From contig JAYKGV010000018.1 in the NCBI GenBank assembly GCA_035285595.1, forward strand, positions 1-64,000: DNA of 64,000 nucleotides, written 5' to 3'. The stretch comes from VGJW01 sp035285595 (GTDB lineage: Bacteria; Cyanobacteriota; Sericytochromatia; S15B-MN24; VGJW01). Each line of letters starts with the position of its first letter. Position 1 is the first letter of the stretch. The translations under genes were made by a program, and so were the position numbers. This document shows positions 25,436-34,380 of this stretch, in pieces. The notes below the pieces were generated by a model. It was not told where the DNA came from, searched no databases, and saw nothing but the letters and a program-made list of their open reading frames with translations.

Positions 25436-26707
25436 TCAGGTCCCACTCTGCCAAGAAGACAGATAGGCCTCCTGTTCCGGCGTCAAAGAATCAATGGTAA
25501 TCCCCATCGTCGCCAGCTTCAGGCGGGCAACCTCCTGATCGATGCCTTTGGGAACTACGTGAACGCCGGGCTCGAGCTGCTTGTGCTCGCGCGCCAGATA
25601 CTCCAGAGACAACGCCTGGTTGGCGAAACTCATGTCCATCACGCTCGCAGGATGGCCCTCAGCGGCCGCGAGATTGATCAAACGCCCCTCCCCAAGGAGG
25701 ACGATCCTGCGTCCATCCGCCATGGAAAACTCCTCGACGAGCGGACGAACTTCACGCCGCCCAACCGCCATGGCCTCCAGTGCGGGAATATCGATTTCGT
25801 CGTTGAAGTGACCGGAGTTGCAGACGATGGCACCGTCCTTGAGCATCGACAGATGCTCCTTGGCGATGACATGCAAGTTGCCGGTCACCGTGACAAAGAC
25901 ATCCCCTATCCTGGCAGCCTCGGCCATCGGCATCACCCTATAGCCGTCAAGCACCGCCTCGATGGCCTTGGTCGCATCGATCTCGGTGACGATGACGTCC
26001 GCCCCGTGGCCCTTGGCACGACTGGCCACGCCCCGGCCACACCAGCCATAGCCGATGACGACGACCTTCTTGCCAGCCAACAGGAGGTTGGTGGCTCGGA
26101 TGATACCGTCGAGGGTGCTCTGTCCGGTACCGTAGCGGTTGTCGAAGAGATGCTTGGTATCGGCCTCGTTGATGGCGATGACCGGATATTTGAGCTGACC
26201 CTCGTCGGCCATGGCCTTCATCCGGATGACTCCCGTTGTGGTTTCCTCGGTCCCGCCAACCACCTCAGGCAGAAGGTCGGTCCGGCCCCGATGCAGCTCG
26301 GTCACCAAGTCAGCCCCGTCATCCATGGTGATGGTCGGCCTGCTGTCGAGCACGGCACGGATATGCCTGTAATACGTGTCGTGGTCCTCACCCTTGATGG
26401 CATAGGTCGGGCAGCCGTAGTGCACGGCGAGAGCCGCCGCCACGTCATCCTGGGTCGAGAGTGGGTTGCTTGCGCAAAGCTGAACCTCGGCCCCACCCGC
26501 GACCAGGGTTCGCATCAAGTTGGCCGTCTCGGAGGTCACGTGCAAGCAGGCCGCAACTCTCAGCCCCGCGAGGGGGAGCTCCTTGGCGAAACGGTCGCGG
26601 ATGCTGCGCAGGACCGGCATTTCCCGATCCGCCCACTCGATACGCAGACGACCGCCATCGGCAAGAGCCGGATCCTTGACATCACCCTTGAGAGCGACCA
26701 TCGACAT
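25436..26707 (-). CDS. ahcY: Adenosylhomocysteinase
   Basis: 423 residues from the ATG at 26707, which has AAGGAG seven bases upstream. The frame stays open for another 333 bases upstream across lptF, but that part has no family similarity. Visible: HVTSETANLMRTL near the N-terminus, the NAD loop VVIGYGWCGRGVASRAKG, CNSGHFNDEID and the C-terminal LTPEQEAYLSSW. It hydrolyses S-adenosylhomocysteine to adenosine and homocysteine. The length fits the short form that lacks the roughly 40-residue insert of many proteobacterial enzymes. Last gene of the long minus-strand array. Confidence 0.97.
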   Translation of the reverse strand: MSMVALKGDVKDPALADGGRLRIEWADREMPVLRSIRDRFAKELPLAGLRVAACLHVTSETANLMRTLVAGGAEVQLCASNPLSTQDDVAAALAVHYGCPTYAIKGEDHDTYYRHIRAVLDSRPTITMDDGADLVTELHRGRTDLLPEVVGGTEETTTGVIRMKAMADEGQLKYPVIAINEADTKHLFDNRYGTGQSTLDGIIRATNLLLAGKKVVVIGYGWCGRGVASRAKGHGADVIVTEIDATKAIEAVLDGYRVMPMAEAARIGDVFVTVTGNLHVIAKEHLSMLKDGAIVCNSGHFNDEIDIPALEAMAVGRREVRPLVEEFSMADGRRIVLLGEGRLINLAAAEGHPASVMDMSFANQALSLEYLAREHKQLEPGVHVVPKGIDQEVARLKLATMGITIDSLTPEQEAYLSSWQSGT

Positions 26708-26735
26708 GGGGATACTCCTTTTCAGGAAGGGGGGA

Positions 26736-27896
26736 TCAACGGGATGCGGCCCTGAAAACCAAAACCGCACCGATGGCACCGCCGACAAGGTTGGGGGCCC
26801 ATGCCGCCCAAACAGGCGGAAGATTGCCCGCTTGCCCGAGTGCGGTGAAGATGAACATGGCCACGTAGTAAGCGAAAATGACCAGAATACTGACGCCGAG
26901 GCCGATTGCATTGCTGCTGCGTTGCGGCCGAAGGCCCAGGGGTGCTCCCACCAAGGCGAACACCAAGCTGGCGAAAGGAATCGACAGCTTCTGATGCCAT
27001 TGTACGCCCAGCTCCCGAAGCTGGCCATCCATACGGCCACTGGTACGAAGTTGATCGAGGTGATGGCCGAGTTCGACCAAGGTCATTTCCATGGCATCCT
27101 TGCGTTCTGCCGCCAAGACGGCGAGGGAAGCCTGCAAACGCACCCTGCGGGTCTGGAACGTGGCCACGTAGCGAAAGCTGCCATCCTCGCCCACCTGGTA
27201 CAGGGTTCCGTCCTCGAAGCGCCAACCGCCGCCAAGCCAACGAGCCCTCCGAGCCTGCACGATCCGCGCGAGCACCGGACCGTCAAATTCCTGCACGGTC
27301 ACTCCTTGCATATCGACTCCGTCGAAACGCTGGGCATGAAAAAGCCGCTTGAGTCGACCGCCCTCGAACTCGTCGTGAAAGAGGTTCTCTCGCGCCACCG
27401 GGAGCTTCTGACGACCCTGGGCACCCTCGAGCAGCAATCTTGCCCGCTGCTTGGCCGGAGGAACGACAAACTCGTCAAGGGCGATGGTCGCTCCCGAGAC
27501 CAAAGCCGCCGCGACGAGGCAAGGCGCCAGGATGCGCGGCAGCGACACCCCGCACGCACGCAAAGCCGTGATCTCGAGGTCCCCCGACAGACGCCCGAAA
27601 GTCAACAAGGCAGCCAGCAACATGCTCATCGGAAAGGTGTAGAACACCATCTCCGGCAAACGGAGCAGGAGAACCTCGGCCACGACCCAGAAAGACAGGC
27701 CGAATCGAACCATGGCCCGGACCAAGTCGAAAAGCACCGAGGAGGCGGTCATGATGCATGTGAAGGCCGCAACCCCGAAGAGGAAGGGTCCCATCAGCTC
27801 GGTCAGCAGATAGAGATCGAGCGTGCCCGGCCACCACCCTGGCCGAGGTCCGGGCCGTGTCGAGACAGCCGCTTCGGGCAAAGCCGACGGCGTCAC
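26736..27896 (-). CDS. LptF/LptG-family lipopolysaccharide export permease
   Basis: 386 residues from GTG, overlapping the lptB stop (GTGA). Hydrophobic helices at about 27-60, 65-90, 105-125 and three at the C-terminus (about 290-380) surround a periplasmic beta-jellyroll, the YjgP/YjgQ layout. FYTFPMSMLLAALLTFGRL is a typical segment of TM2-3. It forms the membrane part of the LptB2FG transporter that lifts LPS from the inner membrane. Only one permease is in the cluster, so it may work as a homodimer or pair with a partner elsewhere. Confidence 0.9.
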   Translation of the reverse strand: MTPSALPEAAVSTRPGPRPGWWPGTLDLYLLTELMGPFLFGVAAFTCIMTASSVLFDLVRAMVRFGLSFWVVAEVLLLRLPEMVFYTFPMSMLLAALLTFGRLSGDLEITALRACGVSLPRILAPCLVAAALVSGATIALDEFVVPPAKQRARLLLEGAQGRQKLPVARENLFHDEFEGGRLKRLFHAQRFDGVDMQGVTVQEFDGPVLARIVQARRARWLGGGWRFEDGTLYQVGEDGSFRYVATFQTRRVRLQASLAVLAAERKDAMEMTLVELGHHLDQLRTSGRMDGQLRELGVQWHQKLSIPFASLVFALVGAPLGLRPQRSSNAIGLGVSILVIFAYYVAMFIFTALGQAGNLPPVWAAWAPNLVGGAIGAVLVFRAASR

Positions 27897-28609
27897 AGGC
27901 CGAACTCTTCGCCCAGATAATGCTTGCGCGCCACTTCGGAGGAGACGATCTCCTCCGGACTTCCCTCGAAGAGAATGGTGCCTGAATCGATGATGTAAGC
28001 ACGGTCCACGATCTTGAGCGTGTCGCGCACGTTGTGATCGGTGATCAACAGCCCGAGATTGCGCGCGCGCAGGTGCCGCAACATCTTCTGGATGTCGGCG
28101 ATGGCCAGCGGATCGATGCCGGAAAAAGGCTCGTCAAGCAGGATGAACGAGGGATCGGTGGCGAGTGCTCGGGCAATCTCGACTCTGCGCCGCTCCCCGC
28201 CAGACAGCTGCATCCCCTTGGACTTTCTGATTTTCTGGATGCTGAATTCGTCCAAGAGCTCTTCAAGCCGCCGGCGCTGGACATCTTTGGGCATGCCAAG
28301 CAGCTCCCACACAGCCAGCAGATTCTGTTCGACCGTCAACTTACGAAAGACGGATGGTTCTTGCGCAAGGTAACCAATCCCCTTGCGCGCACGCAGATGC
28401 ATGGGCAGGTGCGCGATCGGCTCGCCGTCCAGTTGAACAGAGCCCTCGCGCGGACGCACGAGCCCCACGACCATGTAGAAAGTGGTGGTCTTTCCCGCGC
28501 CGTTGGGGCCGAGCAGGCCGACGATCTCTCCGCGCCGCACCTTGATGCTGACCTCGTTGACGACACGCCGTCCTCGATAAATCTTGACCAGCTTGTCCGT
28601 CTGAATCAC
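27893..28609 (-). CDS. lptB: LPS export ABC ATPase
   Basis: 238 residues from a GTG that overlaps the lptA stop (GTGA) with GGAGGTG seven bases upstream; a longer start at 28642 lacks this. Walker A GPNGAGKTT, Q-loop LAQEPSVFRKLTVEQN, signature QLSGGERRRVEIARAL, Walker B FILLDEPFSGIDP and switch His in ITDHNVRDTL are all present and match LptB closely. It powers LPS extraction with the LptF-type permease downstream. Confidence 0.96.
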   Translation of the reverse strand: MIQTDKLVKIYRGRRVVNEVSIKVRRGEIVGLLGPNGAGKTTTFYMVVGLVRPREGSVQLDGEPIAHLPMHLRARKGIGYLAQEPSVFRKLTVEQNLLAVWELLGMPKDVQRRRLEELLDEFSIQKIRKSKGMQLSGGERRRVEIARALATDPSFILLDEPFSGIDPLAIADIQKMLRHLRARNLGLLITDHNVRDTLKIVDRAYIIDSGTILFEGSPEEIVSSEVARKHYLGEEFGL

Positions 28610-29046
28610 GGCCGCACCTCCGAAGTCGCCGCCGCTGGCCATGGCACCCGGGCCTCGACTTCCCCCTCAGCCACGAAGCGCCGCTGCGTAGCCAACCAGG
28701 TAAATTGCTCACCGCGGAAGACCTGTCGACCCTTGACCGCCTTGACCTGGCCCCTCATCCGGAGTACCTGCAGGCCCTCTCCCTTGCCATCCATCTCCAA
28801 GATGGCCTCCCGACACGTCACCTCGAGGTCGCGCACGCGGATCCGCACCTTGCCCGCCAGCAGATACACTCTCGTCTTGTCATCATATTCAGTTCGCTCG
28901 GCAGACAGGTCGAGAAAATCGAGCGGCACAGGCGTCGCCGCGCGACGCGCGACAGCCGGACGTGCTTCTGCTGGCGAAATCGGGCGCAGCGGACCTATGA
29001 CCCACGCCGACAGGACGAGCAGACCCCACATGAAAACCCGGCTCAT
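28606..29046 (-). CDS. LptA/OstA-like periplasmic protein
   Basis: 146 residues. A cleavable signal (FMWGLLVLSAWVIG) precedes an OstA-type half beta-jellyroll: LDLSAERTEYDDKTRVYLLAGKV, then VRDLEVTCREAILEMDG and AVKGRQVFRGEQFTW. These alternating strands match the LptA fold that bridges the periplasm. ATGA overlap with lptC upstream and GTGA with lptB downstream place it firmly in the export operon. Sequence identity to E. coli LptA is expected to be low; the position supports the role. Confidence 0.8.
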   Translation of the reverse strand: MSRVFMWGLLVLSAWVIGPLRPISPAEARPAVARRAATPVPLDFLDLSAERTEYDDKTRVYLLAGKVRIRVRDLEVTCREAILEMDGKGEGLQVLRMRGQVKAVKGRQVFRGEQFTWLATQRRFVAEGEVEARVPWPAAATSEVRP

Positions 29047-29588
29047 GTCCGCCCCTTGAGCTGAACGGCAGGCTGATGGCTCACGGGCACACGCATGGTG
29101 ATCGGCCCCTGCAGGCGGATCCGCCGCAAGCCCTCGTCGGCTTCCATGGCCCGAGCACGCAACACTCCGCGTCCCCTCCTAAGGCGCACCCCGCCGGACA
29201 GTGCCAAGGTACGCCCCTCCCTACGCCACGTCAGCGCCTGTCCTTCGAGTTCCGCCTCGACCGCCGGGGCAACCAACCACAACGGACCACGCATGTCCAT
29301 CAGTCCACGACCGGCGTCCCACAAGGCCTCGGGGGCCTTGACCTGCACGACCGGACGCCCTGGCTCACGCCACGTCATCCGGACCTCCTTCAATCGGCTC
29401 ACGCTGCTGCCATCACGTACCTCCGCGGCACGCAGCTCCCACTGGAGACGACCCTCCGGCATATCCCGCAGAACGAGACCCGTCATGCCCGGCGCCTCAA
29501 GAACGGCTTCTCTGGCATCGGGTGACGCTCCGACGCAGCCTCCCAGCAGGACGGCCAAGCCACACAGAAATCCACGAGCGCCTGACAC
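29043..29588 (-). CDS. LptC-like lipoprotein
   Basis: 181 residues. Signal with lipobox (LAVLLGGC) instead of the usual N-terminal anchor helix of LptC, so it is probably lipid-anchored. The body has LptC-like strands: GRLQWELRAAEVRDGSSVSRLKEV, then VVQVKAPEALWDAGRGLMDM and LRARAMEADEGLRRIRLQG. In the Lpt bridge, LptC receives LPS from LptFG and passes it to LptA. First gene of lptC-lptA-lptB-lptF. The assignment rests on fold pattern plus position. Confidence 0.72.
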   Translation of the reverse strand: MSGARGFLCGLAVLLGGCVGASPDAREAVLEAPGMTGLVLRDMPEGRLQWELRAAEVRDGSSVSRLKEVRMTWREPGRPVVQVKAPEALWDAGRGLMDMRGPLWLVAPAVEAELEGQALTWRREGRTLALSGGVRLRRGRGVLRARAMEADEGLRRIRLQGPITMRVPVSHQPAVQLKGRT

Positions 29589-29621
29589 GGCGTCATCGTA
29601 CCACGGGCGTGGAAGCGGTCC

Positions 29622-30302
29622 TCAGCGGACCCAGCGGGAGTGTAGATCACGAGGCCGCTGTCGGCCCTCGACAAGAGCATCCATCAAGGATCCCGCCCCA
29701 TGACGAAGGTCCTCGCTCATCTTCTGATGCTGGGTCGGCGGCGGCAAGGTGCGCTGGACGACCTGTTGCACCAGCTCGGACTTGACCACCTGCCGTTTAC
29801 GCGCCATGGGTTGGTTCGCCGCGTTACGTGCCTGAATACGAGCCATCTCCTGGCTGAGGATCTCTTTCATGGCCGTCGACACTGACTGCAGCTCGATTCC
29901 CAGCTGTCCGTTGTCCGAAAGTCGGACAACGCGGGCCTTGCCACGGAAAGACCCAGACTCTGTCGAGAGGCGAATGTGCAGGCTGATGCCTACCGGGAGA
30001 GCCTTCTTGGACAGCGTCTCGAGGGGTTTCACTCGCATGCCGCCCGTCGAAATATCGAACGCTACGGCACGATGATATTCTTGGGCGCCGGGCAGCGCGA
30101 TCTCCATCTCCTGATGGCAGGTCCATCGCGTCGCCTTGCGGCGATCGCTGCGGTCTGCCTCCAACTCGGCCAAAATGGCGGCCAGTGCCTCATTGGGATC
30201 AATGTCGAACGCAGCAGGTCCGCGAACATGCTTGACGGAGCCCGGCTCGGGCACCAGCACCACATCATCGGACCGCTCGGCTTCGGGGTTGCTCAAGGAC
30301 AC
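29622..30302 (-). CDS. PilZ-domain c-di-GMP receptor
   Basis: 226 residues from GTG (GGAG four bases upstream). The PilZ domain (about 50-150) has both binding motifs: DRRKATRW (RxxxR type) and DISTGG (D/NxSxxG). Such domains bind a c-di-GMP dimer. The C-terminal 70 residues are basic and Gln-rich (ARKRQVVKSELVQQVV) and may contact RNA, protein or membrane. Placed between the acyl-CoA carboxylase and lptC genes with gaps of about 30 bases, so it may link c-di-GMP to envelope genes; its partner is not known. Confidence 0.9.
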   Translation of the reverse strand: MSLSNPEAERSDDVVLVPEPGSVKHVRGPAAFDIDPNEALAAILAELEADRSDRRKATRWTCHQEMEIALPGAQEYHRAVAFDISTGGMRVKPLETLSKKALPVGISLHIRLSTESGSFRGKARVVRLSDNGQLGIELQSVSTAMKEILSQEMARIQARNAANQPMARKRQVVKSELVQQVVQRTLPPPTQHQKMSEDLRHGAGSLMDALVEGRQRPRDLHSRWVR

Positions 30303-30332
30303 AAGGCTCCTGACGGATGAATGGGCAGAGGT

Positions 30333-31883
30333 TCAGACGGGAGTCACGGGGCGGCGCTTGGGCAAATCGGTGGTCCCACGGCTGCGGTACGCTGCCAACC
30401 GGGCACAGAGTTCGTCCCTGAGGGTTTCGGGCGGCACGACGCCGTCAATCACCATCTCGGAAGCCAGGCGATAAAGATCGATGTCGCGCTCGTATTCCGC
30501 CCGCTTTTCGGCGACGAAGGCAGGACGGTCCTCCTCCGGGAGTTCTGCAATCTTGTTGGCATACACCGCATTGACCGCGGCTTCGGGCCCCATCACCGCA
30601 ATTTTCGCGGTGGGCAGGGCCAAGCAAAGGTCCGGTTCGAAAGCGGGTCCTGCCATGGCATACAGGCCAGCCCCATAGGCCTTTCGTACAATCACGCTGA
30701 TCTTGGGAACCTGCGCCGAGGCCATCGCGGAGATGAATTTCGCCCCGTGACGAATGATGCCCGACCGCTCGACGGCCGATCCAACCATGAAACCCGGAAC
30801 ATCAGCCAAGAACAACAACGGAATGTTAAAGGCATCACACAGCGTGATGAAACGCGCCCCCTTGTCGGACGAGTCCGTGAACAATACTCCGCCCTTGACC
30901 CGTGACTGGTTGGCCAGGATACCCACGGGCTGCCCACCGATACGCGCGAGGCCCGTCAGAAGTTCGCCTGCGAACAACCTCTTGATCTCCAGCCACGAGC
31001 CCTCGTCCACCAGCCGGTCGATGACCTGCTGCATGTCGAACGGCTGGTTCTGATTCTTCGGGATAATGTCGGCGAGCTCCTTGCCAGGCTTAGGGGCCAC
31101 TGCGGGGCCAATCTCCGGCACCCCCTCGAAATTCTGGGGAAAGTAGGCGAGATAGCGCCGCAGCCAAGCGATCGCGTCTTCCTCGGTCTTGACCAGCACG
31201 TCGCCGACTCCTGACACGCTGCAGTGCATCCGGGCTCCCCCCATCTCCTCGAGAGAGACCTTCTCGCCGATCACCATCTCGGCCATCCGAGGGGAACCGA
31301 GGTATGCCGAGGCATTGCCCTCGACCATCACCACGACGTCACAGAATGCGGGAATGTAGGCACCGCCTGCGGCCGACGGACCGAAGAGAAGGCATGCCTG
31401 CGGCACGAAGCCACTCATCCGGACCTGGTTGTGGAAGATACGGCCCGCGCCGCGCCGCCCGGGAAACATCTCGACTTGATCCGTGATGCGGGCGCCTGCT
31501 GAATCGACCAGGTACAACATCGGCACACGCAAGCGGATCGCCGTCTCCTGGATACGCAGGATCTTCTCGACGGTGCGTGAGCCCCAGGAGCCGGCCTTGA
31601 CCGTAGAGTCGTTGGCCATGACGCAAACCGTGCGGCCGTGAATCCGACCGACGCCTGTGACGACACCGTCTGCGGGCAAGTCATGCGTCTCGCAATTGGC
31701 GAAAGCCGCCTCTTCGAGGAACGATCCCTCGTCCAGCAACAGGCGTAACCGATCACGCACGAAAAGCTTGCCTGCACGAGCCGCAGCTTCGTGGTACTTC
31801 GGGGCCCCGCCAGCACGAATTCTATCCAAGCGGTCCTGCAAGGAAGGGGCGTTGGCCGCAGCGGCGGTCTCGATCGTCGTCAT
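30333..31883 (-). CDS. Acyl-CoA carboxylase, carboxyltransferase subunit (methylcrotonyl-CoA type likely)
   Basis: 516 residues, typical for MCC/PCC beta subunits. Two crotonase-like halves: GGAYIPAFCDVVVMVEG in the first and FLADVPGFMVGSAVE with RKAYGAGLYAMAG in the second, matching methylcrotonyl-CoA carboxylase. It transfers CO2 from carboxybiotin to the acyl-CoA. The biotin carboxylase, biotin carrier, HMG-CoA lyase and hydratase genes upstream point to the leucine path (3-methylcrotonyl-CoA). SD GGAG. Propionyl-CoA specificity cannot be excluded. Confidence 0.9.
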   Translation of the reverse strand: MTTIETAAAANAPSLQDRLDRIRAGGAPKYHEAAARAGKLFVRDRLRLLLDEGSFLEEAAFANCETHDLPADGVVTGVGRIHGRTVCVMANDSTVKAGSWGSRTVEKILRIQETAIRLRVPMLYLVDSAGARITDQVEMFPGRRGAGRIFHNQVRMSGFVPQACLLFGPSAAGGAYIPAFCDVVVMVEGNASAYLGSPRMAEMVIGEKVSLEEMGGARMHCSVSGVGDVLVKTEEDAIAWLRRYLAYFPQNFEGVPEIGPAVAPKPGKELADIIPKNQNQPFDMQQVIDRLVDEGSWLEIKRLFAGELLTGLARIGGQPVGILANQSRVKGGVLFTDSSDKGARFITLCDAFNIPLLFLADVPGFMVGSAVERSGIIRHGAKFISAMASAQVPKISVIVRKAYGAGLYAMAGPAFEPDLCLALPTAKIAVMGPEAAVNAVYANKIAELPEEDRPAFVAEKRAEYERDIDLYRLASEMVIDGVVPPETLRDELCARLAAYRSRGTTDLPKRRPVTPV

Positions 31884-31946
31884 CGCACGAATCTCCTGAC
31901 CCTTTCATGATAGGCGGGGTCAGATTCAGGGGCAAGCACGCGGCCC

Positions 31947-32336
31947 TCAGACCCCGCGTCGACGTTCCTGCCAACGGGCGAACCACCGGCGCCACCACGG
32001 CAAGGGGTTGCGGGAAGTCGCATCCAGACCATGCAGATGCGCCATTTCGGACACGAGGTGCAGGAGCGCGTCAGGTGCGGCCGCACCAATGAGGAGTATG
32101 GTCCCGTCGCCAAGAGTGCCATCATTCGGGTCGGCCTCGATCTGGGCCCACAGGACAGCGTCCTCACCGTAAACGCGGGAGTTGACCCGATAGATGGCCT
32201 CGACCACCACGGCAACCTGACGTGGTGATGCGCAGCGCAAGGCCAGATGCTCCGGGGCTTGTGAGGGATGAGGCGGCATGAAGGCACCGTACCCGCCTTG
32301 AGGCCAAGGTCCACGACCCGGAGCCACCAAGGGCAT
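31947..32336 (-). CDS. Hypothetical protein within the leucine-catabolism cluster
   Basis: About 129 residues; start uncertain (ATG at 32336 or 32279, neither with a clear SD). Not recognised. After a Pro/Gly-rich start it has a compact alternating core (HLALRCASPRQVAVVVEAIY, AQIEADPNDGTLGDGTILLI, DALLHLVSEMAHLHGLD) and a Trp/Arg-rich tail. The composition and the in-line position, 10 bases after the hydratase stop and 63 before the carboxyltransferase, suggest a real gene. No function proposed. Confidence 0.6.
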   Translation of the reverse strand: MPLVAPGRGPWPQGGYGAFMPPHPSQAPEHLALRCASPRQVAVVVEAIYRVNSRVYGEDAVLWAQIEADPNDGTLGDGTILLIGAAAPDALLHLVSEMAHLHGLDATSRNPLPWWRRWFARWQERRRGV

Positions 32337-32346
32337 GGGCCGGAGG

Positions 32347-33126
32347 CTACTGCCCGGTGTAGACGGGGGGACGCTTTTCTCGGAAGGCAGCCAGTCCTTC
32401 GAGACGATCCTGCGTCGGGATGATGGTGTCATACGCCCGACTTTCCAACTCAAGGCCTGTACGCAGATCGGTTTCATAGCCCCGGTCCATGGACCACTTG
32501 GCCATCTCGATCGCACGGGGAGCATTGGCTGCTATGCTTGAGGCCAGATCAGAGACGGCGCGGGCCAGCTCGGCACCGGGCACGACCTTCTGGACCAGAC
32601 CAAGGGACAGGGCTTCGTCCATCTGCACGCGCCGTGCCGTGAAGACAAGCTCCTTGGCCCGGGCGAGACCGACGAGGCGCGGCAGACGCTGGGTCCCCCC
32701 TGCACCGGGAATAATCCCCAGACCCGTCTCGGTCAGCCCCATCACGGCGTGATCCGCGGCCACGCGCAGATCGGCCGCAAGGGCCAACTCCGTCCCTCCG
32801 CCCAAGGCCAGACCATTGAGCGCTGCAATGACCGGGCAGGGCATGCCGGCCACGTCATCCATCAGGCCTCTGATCTCGACGATGAACCTCCGAACTTGAT
32901 CCTGCGTCATGCCAGCACGCTCCTTGAGGTCGGCACCTGCGCAAAAGGCCTTGGTGCCTGCCCCCGTGAGGACTAGCACGCGCAACTCGCGCTCGAGCCT
33001 CAAGGCCTCGAGCTCAGCCCGCAGCTGCAGCAGCATGGGGAAGCTGAGCGCATGGGCCGCTTCAGGTCGGTCGAGTGTCAAGGTGGCCACGTGGCCTTTG
33101 CGTTCCATACGATACATGGGTTCCAA
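32347..33126 (-). CDS. Enoyl-CoA hydratase, methylglutaconyl-CoA hydratase-like
   Basis: About 259 residues if begun at the TTG at 33126 (AAGGAG eight bases upstream); an ATG at 33117 is the alternative. Crotonase fold: TLDRPEAAHALS, FCAGADLKERAGMT (oxyanion loop and the LKER segment seen in AUH-type methylglutaconyl-CoA hydratases), LALGGGTELALAADLRVA, and IIPGAGGTQRLPRLVG with the second Glu replaced by Gly around the usual position. Within this cluster it would hydrate 3-methylglutaconyl-CoA to HMG-CoA, feeding the lyase encoded upstream. Confidence 0.88.
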   Translation of the reverse strand: MEPMYRMERKGHVATLTLDRPEAAHALSFPMLLQLRAELEALRLERELRVLVLTGAGTKAFCAGADLKERAGMTQDQVRRFIVEIRGLMDDVAGMPCPVIAALNGLALGGGTELALAADLRVAADHAVMGLTETGLGIIPGAGGTQRLPRLVGLARAKELVFTARRVQMDEALSLGLVQKVVPGAELARAVSDLASSIAANAPRAIEMAKWSMDRGYETDLRTGLELESRAYDTIIPTQDRLEGLAAFREKRPPVYTGQ

Positions 33127-33149
33127 CTCAGGACTCCTTGAGGTAGGAC

Positions 33150-34088
33150 TCAAGCCTGCTCGGCAGAGACGCGAGCGGCCTTTGCGCGACGTGCCAGCTC
33201 GGCCGTGGCCTCGCGGCTCGGAATGGGCACCTTCAGGACATCAAGACAAATCCAACGGGTGACTTCGCGCAATGCTTCGCGGTCCACCCCGGTCTCGAGG
33301 CCCATGCCTTCCAACATCGCGACCAGATCGTTGGTGGCCAGATTGCCTGAAGCACCCGGAGCATAAGGACAACCGCCAAGCCCACCGATCGAGGCATCGA
33401 ACGTCTCGACGCCCTCGAGCCATGCCGCATAGGCATTGGCTAAGGCCGTTCCCCGCGTGTCGTGGAAGTGACCGGCCAACGGCAATCCAGGAACACGGTC
33501 GCGCAGGCTGGCGACCAGCCGCCGAACCTGAGAGGGGTTGGCCATGCCCGTGGTGTCGCCGAGGGACAGCTCATCCACACCCACGTCTGAGAGGTCCCGG
33601 GCGATCGCGAGGGTAGCGGCCGGATCGACCTCACCTTCGTAAGGACAGCCGAAAACCACCGAAAGGTAGGCGCGGACACCCCTTCCGTCGGCCTTGGCCG
33701 CCCGGGTCACTTCCTGAACAGCCACGGTGGCCTCGGCGACGGTCTTGTTGAGATTGCGCCGGGAGTGGGTCTCCGTGGCGGACATGAAAACGGCCACGAC
33801 CGGGACGTCTGCGGCCGATGCCGCCTCGTAGCCCCGGAGATTGGGCACGAGCGCACTGTACGTCACACCAGGTCGCTTGCGGACCGCCCGCGCCACCTCG
33901 GAAGCGTCGGCCATTTGCGGGATCCAGCGAGGATGCACGAACGCGGTCATTTCAATGGCCGGGAGGCCGACCGCGCCAAGTTCCTCGATCAGCCGGACCT
34001 TGTCGGTCGCAGAAACGTGGACCGATTCATTCTGCAGGCCATCCCTGGGCCCCACCTCGACGATGCGGATGCGGGATGGCTTATCCAT
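33150..34088 (-). CDS. mvaB: Hydroxymethylglutaryl-CoA lyase
   Basis: 312 residues, TIM-barrel of the HMGL family. EVGPRDGLQNE gives the metal Asp and catalytic Arg, AGHFHDTRGTALAN the metal His pair, and GGLGGCPYAPGASGN holds the signature cysteine loop. It cleaves HMG-CoA to acetoacetate and acetyl-CoA, the last step of leucine degradation. It lies between the biotin carrier gene (12 bases) and the hydratase. Confidence 0.96.
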   Translation of the reverse strand: MDKPSRIRIVEVGPRDGLQNESVHVSATDKVRLIEELGAVGLPAIEMTAFVHPRWIPQMADASEVARAVRKRPGVTYSALVPNLRGYEAASAADVPVVAVFMSATETHSRRNLNKTVAEATVAVQEVTRAAKADGRGVRAYLSVVFGCPYEGEVDPAATLAIARDLSDVGVDELSLGDTTGMANPSQVRRLVASLRDRVPGLPLAGHFHDTRGTALANAYAAWLEGVETFDASIGGLGGCPYAPGASGNLATNDLVAMLEGMGLETGVDREALREVTRWICLDVLKVPIPSREATAELARRAKAARVSAEQA

Positions 34089-34100
34089 GCGTGTGGATCC

Positions 34101-34313
34101 TCAGGACAGGACGACGAGGATGTCGCCCTCGTTGACGAAGTCACCTGCCTCGACCTTGACGGCCGCCACGGTACCGGTCCCCTCTGCCTGAAGGAACATC
34201 TGCATCTTCATGGATTCGAGGCAGACCAAGTCTTGTCCTTCTTCCACCGCCTGTCCCTCGGCCACGAGCACCTCCAGCACCGTGCCCGCCATCTGGGCCT
34301 TCACATCAGCCAT
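34101..34313 (-). CDS. Biotin carrier protein (stand-alone, 70 aa)
   Basis: 70 residues, a single biotinyl/lipoyl domain. LESMKMQM carries the biotinylated lysine (EsMKM), flanked by hydrophobic hammerhead strands and a closing GDILVVL. A strong SD (GAGGAGG) precedes the ATG. In most methylcrotonyl-CoA carboxylases this domain is fused to the biotin carboxylase; here it is separate, as in the Bacillus yngHB gene. Confidence 0.95.
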   Translation of the reverse strand: MADVKAQMAGTVLEVLVAEGQAVEEGQDLVCLESMKMQMFLQAEGTGTVAAVKVEAGDFVNEGDILVVLS

Positions 34314-34380
34314 GTCGAACCTCCTCTCGCGACCGGCCCCTCGGCCAGCCCATGCCCGTGCTCCCCTGTGGAGCCCCTAG

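Noticed and set aside
26708..27040. N-terminal extension of adenosylhomocysteinase
   Set aside because: It overlaps lptF entirely, has no family similarity, and the ATG at 26707 has a good SD.
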